Shown here: positions 55,486-57,351 of the stretch, one piece after another | How positions within the stretch are numbered: the first letter of the stretch is position 1 | Layout of the letters: the number at the start of each line of letters is the position of its first letter | Assembly (NCBI GenBank): GCA_021324185.1 | Contig: JAJPJN010000065.1 | Span: 1-57,351 of the forward strand | Direction of reading: 5' to 3' | Source: Terriglobia bacterium | GTDB taxonomy: Bacteria; Acidobacteriota; Terriglobia; Bryobacterales; Bryobacteraceae | DNA: 57,351 bases | Made by a program: the position numbers and the translations under genes | Notes under the pieces: model-generated | What the model saw: the letters and a program-made list of their open reading frames with translations, nothing else | What the model was told of the DNA's origin: nothing | Databases searched by the model: none

Positions 55486-57195
55486 ATGAATCTCCGCAGA
55501 ACGCTTGCGACTATTTTAGCGGCGCTGGCCATCGCAGCCGCGCCGGTATTGGCGCAGGAAGTATCCCAAAGCGGGCTCGAGCTCAAGGGGCCGCGCCCCA
55601 TGATCGATCAGCCGGAGCGCGCGCCCTCGGCCATGATCGCCAGCGCCAACGAGCTCGCTTCGCAAGCCGGCTTATCGATCCTGCGTAAGGGCGGCAACGC
55701 CGTAGATGCTGCGGTCGCGGTCGCATTTGCGCTCGCAGTGGTACATCCGGAAGCCGGCAACCTGGGCGGCGGCGGTTACATGCTCATTCGCATGGCGGAC
55801 GGGCCGGCACGCGCGATCGACTACAAAGAAATGGCGCCTGCCGCTGCTCACCTGGGCATGTTCGCGAATCGAATGGAAGCCGAAGTTGGCTACAAAGCTT
55901 CGGCGGTGCCCGGCACGGTGGCGGGTATGGGTCTCGCGCATTCCCGTTTCGGCAAATTGCCCTGGAAAGATGTTTTGGAGCCTGCGCGTCTGCTGGCGGC
56001 GCAGGGCTTCCCTGCCTCGCAGCGCATGGAGATCATTTTGGCGCTGCAGGCGCCGGTGATGAAACAGTTTCCCGAGACCGCAAAAATTTTCCTGCACGGC
56101 TCAGACAAGCCGCTCAAACAGGATGAGCTCGTGCGGCAGCCGGAACTTGCGGCCACCATCGCACGCATACAGAAAGACGGCTGGCGTGAATTCTACCAGG
56201 GCGAGACCGCGCACCTGATCGACCGCGACATGGCCGCACATAACGGCACAATCCGTTATGAGGATCTGCGGAACTATCACGCCATAGAACGCGATCCGGT
56301 AAAAGGCAGCTTTCGCAGCAACTGGATTCTTTCGATGCCGCCTTCTTCGAGTGGCGGAACCACGCTGATCGAGATGCTAAACATCTTCGAGACCTTTCCC
56401 TCCCAGCTCGGCATGGAGGGCTCGAGCGAGCAGCGGCATCACATGATTGAATCCATGCGCCGTGCGTTTCGCGACCGGGCGGAATACGCCGCCGATCCCG
56501 ATTTCTTCAAGGTGCCCATCGATCTGCTGACAAGCAAAGAACATGCCCGCGAACTCGCTTCTACCATCCAGCCCGGCCGGGCGACGCCTTCTTCCTCCAT
56601 GCCGCTGGATAATCCGCCTCAAGAGACTCGCGAGGCTCAGGATACAACGCATTTCTCGGTAATCGACCCCCCCGGCAACATCGTCAGCAATACCTATACG
56701 CTGAACAGCTTCTATGGTTCGCAGGTGATGATCAAGGGAACCGGCGTGTTGATGAACGACATCATGAGCGCGTTCAGCAATCGCGCCGGCGATCGCGGCG
56801 AAGTAAAGCCGGGCAAGCGCCCCATTTCTTCCATGACGCCCACCATCGTTCTACATCCAGACGGCTCACCTTGGTTTGCCCTGGGATCGCCCGGATCGGC
56901 TACTATTCCGAACACGGTCTTTCAGGTGATCGTGAACATAGTCGATTCCAAAATGTCGTTGCGTGACGCCATTGAATATCCGCGCATTCACCATCAATAC
57001 ATGCCCGATCGGGTGGACGCCGAACCGGGAGCGCTGGTCTTCGACGTGGCCGAAAAACTTCGCTCTTTCGGCGACACCATCAATCCGAAACTGCGCTCGC
57101 AAGGCGATGTGCATGCCGTGATGGTGGAGGATGGCTCCGGCTGGCGGCTTGGCTGGTCCGATGGCCGCCGCGGCGGCCGCGCGGTGGGTTACTAA
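55486..57195 (+). CDS. ggt: Gamma-glutamyltransferase
   Basis: The 569-residue protein is a secreted self-cleaving GGT that hydrolyses or transfers gamma-glutamyl groups from glutathione and related peptides. A signal peptide (RRTLATILAALAIAAAPVLAQ) is followed by SANELASQAGLSILRKGGNA and VHPEAGNLGGGGYML of the large subunit. The processing site is DTTHFSVID, where Thr387 would be the new N-terminal nucleophile of the small subunit. Small-subunit residues TLNSFYGS, KRPISSMTPTIV and LGSPGSATIPNTVFQVI are intact. It starts 4 nt after the receptor stop. An 18-bp palindrome lies just after its stop. Confidence 0.96.
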   Translation: MNLRRTLATILAALAIAAAPVLAQEVSQSGLELKGPRPMIDQPERAPSAMIASANELASQAGLSILRKGGNAVDAAVAVAFALAVVHPEAGNLGGGGYMLIRMADGPARAIDYKEMAPAAAHLGMFANRMEAEVGYKASAVPGTVAGMGLAHSRFGKLPWKDVLEPARLLAAQGFPASQRMEIILALQAPVMKQFPETAKIFLHGSDKPLKQDELVRQPELAATIARIQKDGWREFYQGETAHLIDRDMAAHNGTIRYEDLRNYHAIERDPVKGSFRSNWILSMPPSSSGGTTLIEMLNIFETFPSQLGMEGSSEQRHHMIESMRRAFRDRAEYAADPDFFKVPIDLLTSKEHARELASTIQPGRATPSSSMPLDNPPQETREAQDTTHFSVIDPPGNIVSNTYTLNSFYGSQVMIKGTGVLMNDIMSAFSNRAGDRGEVKPGKRPISSMTPTIVLHPDGSPWFALGSPGSATIPNTVFQVIVNIVDSKMSLRDAIEYPRIHHQYMPDRVDAEPGALVFDVAEKLRSFGDTINPKLRSQGDVHAVMVEDGSGWRLGWSDGRRGGRAVGY

Positions 57196-57205
57196 GTTGA
57201 TAGGC

Positions 57206-57223
57206 GCGCAGTGCGCACTGCGC
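57206..57223. other. 18-bp perfect palindrome after ggt
   Basis: GCGCAGTGCGCACTGCGC reads the same on both strands and lies 10 bp after the ggt stop, followed by CTTTCG... As RNA it would form a GC-rich hairpin with a short T run only, so it may be a weak terminator or an operator for a gene beyond the window. The remaining 130 bp to the edge show no gene. Confidence 0.4.
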
Positions 57224-57351
57224 TTTCGCACACGTTTCGTTTCTACCGGCACTGCATTGCTATTTTCGACAGCGTTCAGGCGGCTCTTTGCAGCATTCCC
57301 GGGGGGAAAATGCGCTCGAGTTGCTCTGCAGCAGCCGCGCCTTTGACGAAA

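Overview
The window looks like a chromosomal segment of an acidobacterium, most likely from the Solibacter/Bryobacter side of the phylum. The markers are two very large TonB-dependent receptors with an N-terminal carboxypeptidase-regulatory-like domain, a secreted protein of the acidobacterial VWFA-related type, an ADOP (acidobacterial duplicated orphan permease), a PEP-CTERM-like surface protein, tandem M13 peptidases and a fused E1 alpha/beta dehydrogenase. This placement is inferred from gene families; there is no rRNA in the window. Coding density is high, no intergenic gap exceeds about 170 bp, and several genes start with TTG or GTG.

Layout. 1-800: a short open 3' gene end that resembles the C-terminus of a CRISPR RAMP protein (weak), tRNA-Pro(UGG), a nested inverted repeat and a small XRE regulator. 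829-7854 (minus): fused E1 dehydrogenase, PEP-CTERM-like protein, exported SAH/MTA deaminase-like amidohydrolase, cytidine deaminase, recJ broken by an in-frame TAG, and a conserved hypothetical. 8014-14256 (plus): plug-less TonB receptor coupled to a VWFA-related protein, then a small lysozyme-like protein. 14267-18343 (minus): sulfite reductase, CCA/poly(A) nucleotidyltransferase, XerD. 18436-21276: two small unknowns, a 2H phosphoesterase and an HlyD-type adaptor. 21319-25637 (minus): ThiC, metallo-beta-lactamase-fold hydrolase, TonB receptor. 25687-28410 (plus): ABC ATPase, permease and lipoprotein operon. 28423-34981: ferredoxin, ArgS, aconitase, Nudix hydrolase, small zinc-ribbon-like protein, DedA. 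35042-42006 (plus): two paralogous M13 peptidases, an M3 oligopeptidase and a soluble histidine kinase. 42136-45408: FecR/DUF6600-like protein with a strong terminator, DinB-like protein, and a peroxiredoxin-like gene with an in-frame TGA. 45514-51536 (minus): RibD/DHFR-like reductase, ADOP-GAF-SpoIIE fusion, N-acyl-D-amino-acid deacylase. 51582-57195 (plus): giant TonB receptor and gamma-glutamyltransferase.

The two most notable items are close together. At 44863-45408 a peroxiredoxin/thioredoxin-fold gene carries TGA exactly where the first cysteine of its CxxC redox motif should be (giving UPFC), with a small hairpin 17 nt after the TGA, the expected place for a bacterial SECIS element. 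This points to an unannotated selenoprotein. At 46191-49934 a full-length MacB/FtsX-type orphan permease with no ATPase beside it is fused in frame to a GAF domain and a SpoIIE-type PP2C phosphatase, which suggests a transmembrane signalling protein rather than a transporter.

Functionally, the right half is rich in peptide and amino-acid scavenging: M13, M13, M3, D-aminoacylase, gamma-glutamyltransferase and a large TonB receptor. The left half holds nucleoside and cofactor housekeeping (cytidine deaminase, SAH/MTA deaminase-like, ThiC, sulfite reductase) mixed with surface proteins.
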